Source: Albibacillus kandeliae
Lineage (GTDB): Bacteria > Pseudomonadota > Alphaproteobacteria > Rhodobacterales > Rhodobacteraceae
Assembly (NCBI RefSeq): GCF_003116585.1
Contig: NZ_QEHM01000009.1
Span: 124,001-188,000 of the forward strand
Length of the DNA: 64,000 bases
Reading direction: 5' to 3'
The translations under genes were made by a program, and so were the position numbers. The notes beneath the pieces are model-generated. The model made no database searches. It was not told where the DNA came from and was given only the letters and a program-made list of their open reading frames with translations. Below, piece by piece: positions 62,612-64,000 of this stretch. Numbering within the stretch: position 1 is the first letter of the stretch; every line of letters begins with the position of its first letter.

Positions 62612-62938
62612 TCAGAGCTCGAGCTGTTCCGGCAACATGCCCTTGGCCATCGCGTCATGATACCACTGGGGTTTCCGACCGAGACCCGACCAGGTCTGAA
62701 TGGGGTTCTCGGGATTGCGGTATTTCGCTTCAGACTTAGAGCGCTTTCCCCGCATCTTGCGTTTTCGCCCCTCCCCGGTCAGTTCATCAAGCGAGAAGCC
62801 GTACTTTGCCGCGGCATCTTCGGCTGCTTTGAGGGCGCTCGTGCGCTCGCGTTCCGCGGCTTGCACGATTTCCTTGTCCACTTCGTCGCGCAGCTCCAGC
62901 AACTCGCTGCGCGACATGGTCTTGAGATCTACTGCCAT
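62612..62938 (-). CDS. H-NS family nucleoid-associated protein (HvrA/Spb-like)
   Basis: A 108-residue DNA-binding protein. It has an N-terminal coiled-coil (about 5-50), a basic linker (KRKMRGKRSKSEAKY), and the C-terminal H-NS core YRNPENPIQTWSGLGRKPQW. This is the HvrA/Spb type of Rhodobacter, which regulates photosynthesis and nitrogen genes in response to light and oxygen. Its target genes here are unknown. Confidence 0.9.
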   Translation of the reverse strand: MAVDLKTMSRSELLELRDEVDKEIVQAAERERTSALKAAEDAAAKYGFSLDELTGEGRKRKMRGKRSKSEAKYRNPENPIQTWSGLGRKPQWYHDAMAKGMLPEQLEL

Positions 62939-63038
62939 GCTTTGTTTCCCGTATCCTTGGCTGTCTGTCGCTATTTAGCGTCAGCTCTGCTACAATAGTG
63001 ACATTAGCCAGAAAAGGGTCGCAACGGAAAAATATTCT

Positions 63039-64000
63039 CTACTGGGCAGCCACCTGTGGCGGGTTTGCAAGGGAAACGATATCGCGCATGATGGAATTCA
63101 GCTCGAAATCCTTTGGCGTATAGACTTTCGCAACTCCCATGGCGATCAATTCCCGGCAGTCCTCCGTCGGAATAATTCCGCCTACGACCACGGGAATGTG
63201 AACCAGCCCCTCGGCCGCGAGCCGTTCCATGACCTCCTTGACAAGTGGAATGTGGCTGCCGGAAAGAATCGAAAGTCCGACCACGTGGGCGTTTTCTTCT
63301 TTCGCCGACATCACGATTTCTTCTGGTGTCATTCGGATGCCGTTATAAGAAATATCCATTCCGCAATCCCGGGCGCGGACCGCAATTTGCTCGGCGCCGT
63401 TGGAATGCCCGTCGAGCCCGGGTTTCCCGACAAGGAATTTCAGCCGCCGCCCGAGAGCATCGCTGGCGGCATTCACCGCGTCGCGAATGTCGTCCAGCCC
63501 CTCGGTCTGGTTCGAGGGCGACCCCGAGACCCCGGTCGGCCCGCGATAGGTGCCGAACACCCGGCGCATCTCTTCCGCCCACTCGCCGGTGGTGACCCCC
63601 GCTTTTGCAGCGACAATCGAAGGCTCCATAACGTTTTTCCCGGTCTGCGCCGCCTCGCGCAGCGCGGCCAGCGCGGCCTCGACGGCGGCGGCATCGCGCC
63701 CCGCGCGCCAGGCGTTCAGACGGTCGATCTGATCCTGTTCCACTGCCGGGTCGACGACCATGATGCCGCCGTCTTCGCTCATCAGCGGGGAGGGTTCGGT
63801 GGTCGTGAATTTATTAACTCCGACCACCACGGTTTCCCCGCCCTCGATGCGGTTCAACCTATCCGAGTTGGATTCAACCAGTCGCGATTTCATGTATTCG
63901 ATTGCAGAGATCGCGCCGCCCATACTTTCCAGGTTATCTAATTCGGCGCGGGCGCCTTTCTTCAATTCCTCGACCTTCGCGTCAACGACCGGGTTATTGT
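63039..64000 (-). CDS. ecm: Ethylmalonyl-CoA mutase, C-terminal part
   Basis: The open frame enters from the right edge and ends at 63039; about 320 residues are visible. It contains the C-terminal part of the mutase barrel (VVGVNKF, FGTYRGPTGV) and the cobalamin-binding domain with KPGLDGHSNGAEQIAVRARDCG, then the typical VVGLSILSGSH. The form with GLDGHSNGA is found in ethylmalonyl-CoA mutase (MeaA/Ecm) rather than in methylmalonyl-CoA mutase. The gene belongs to the same pathway as mcl2 and mch. Confidence 0.85.
   Translation of the reverse strand, partial: NNPVVDAKVEELKKGARAELDNLESMGGAISAIEYMKSRLVESNSDRLNRIEGGETVVVGVNKFTTTEPSPLMSEDGGIMVVDPAVEQDQIDRLNAWRAGRDAAAVEAALAALREAAQTGKNVMEPSIVAAKAGVTTGEWAEEMRRVFGTYRGPTGVSGSPSNQTEGLDDIRDAVNAASDALGRRLKFLVGKPGLDGHSNGAEQIAVRARDCGMDISYNGIRMTPEEIVMSAKEENAHVVGLSILSGSHIPLVKEVMERLAAEGLVHIPVVVGGIIPTEDCRELIAMGVAKVYTPKDFELNSIMRDIVSLANPPQVAAQ

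Overview
The window looks like a chromosomal segment of a high-GC alphaproteobacterium of the Rhodobacteraceae (Roseobacter/Rhodobacter group). The reasons are the lysA - DUF4175 - ftsEX - plsC run, the mdh/sucCD/sucAB/lpdA and sdhCDAB operons close together, an mcl2 - nnrU-like - DUF1737 - mch cluster of the ethylmalonyl-CoA pathway, an ethylmalonyl-CoA mutase at the right edge, an HvrA-like H-NS protein and several LivKGFHM importers. I see no tRNA, rRNA, CRISPR array, insertion sequence or prophage. No gene-free stretch exceeds 300 bases.

Layout. 1-5 kb: start of a thiolase gene, a degenerate EAL-domain protein, tag, tlpA diverging from argH. 4.3-13.9 kb: small lipoprotein, orphan ATP-grasp protein, lysA, a DUF4175 membrane protein, a zinc-ribbon membrane protein, ftsE-ftsX-plsC and a flavin-fold protein. 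13.9-27.9 kb, minus strand: arylamine N-acetyltransferase and then a long TCA-cycle block (mdh, a secreted protein, sucC, two unknown genes, sucD, sucA, odhB, two MAPEG genes, a membrane protein, lpdA). 28-34.6 kb: PRC-barrel protein, mcl2/nnrU/DUF1737/mch, an RTX metalloprotease and a DUF1194 protein. 34.7-38.2 kb: sdhCDAB. 38.4-46 kb: first LivKGFHM importer plus alpha/beta-hydrolase, with a divergent PAS-LuxR regulator and an AraC regulator. 46-49.9 kb: a molybdenum hydroxylase (2Fe-2S subunit, Mo subunit, diheme cytochrome c). 49.9-53.9 kb: a Pqi-type lipid-transport system (split PqiA, PqiB, PqiC). 53.9-61.8 kb: a Gdx-type SMR exporter, a second LivKGFHM importer whose LivM is fused to an alpha/beta-hydrolase, a LuxR solo and a DUF1989 protein. 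61.9-64 kb: deoD, an H-NS family protein and the 3' part of ecm.

How it fits together. The TCA genes (mdh, sucABCD, odhB, lpdA, sdhCDAB) and the ethylmalonyl-CoA pathway genes (thiolase, mcl2, mch, ecm) describe central oxidation and acetyl-CoA assimilation. The sucC and sdhC upstream regions carry near-identical paired GTGATCAC palindromes at exactly the same 21-bp centre spacing, which points to one regulator for both operons.

The most unusual content is the pair of import modules. Both have the gene order livK-G-F-H-M-hydrolase and both are read away from a LuxR-type regulator. In the first, the hydrolase overlaps livM by four bases. In the second, hydrolase and LivM form one 632-residue polypeptide. 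This suggests import coupled directly to hydrolysis of the imported compound, a link that is inferred and not tested. All calls rest on reading the sequence and on family knowledge; no database search was run.
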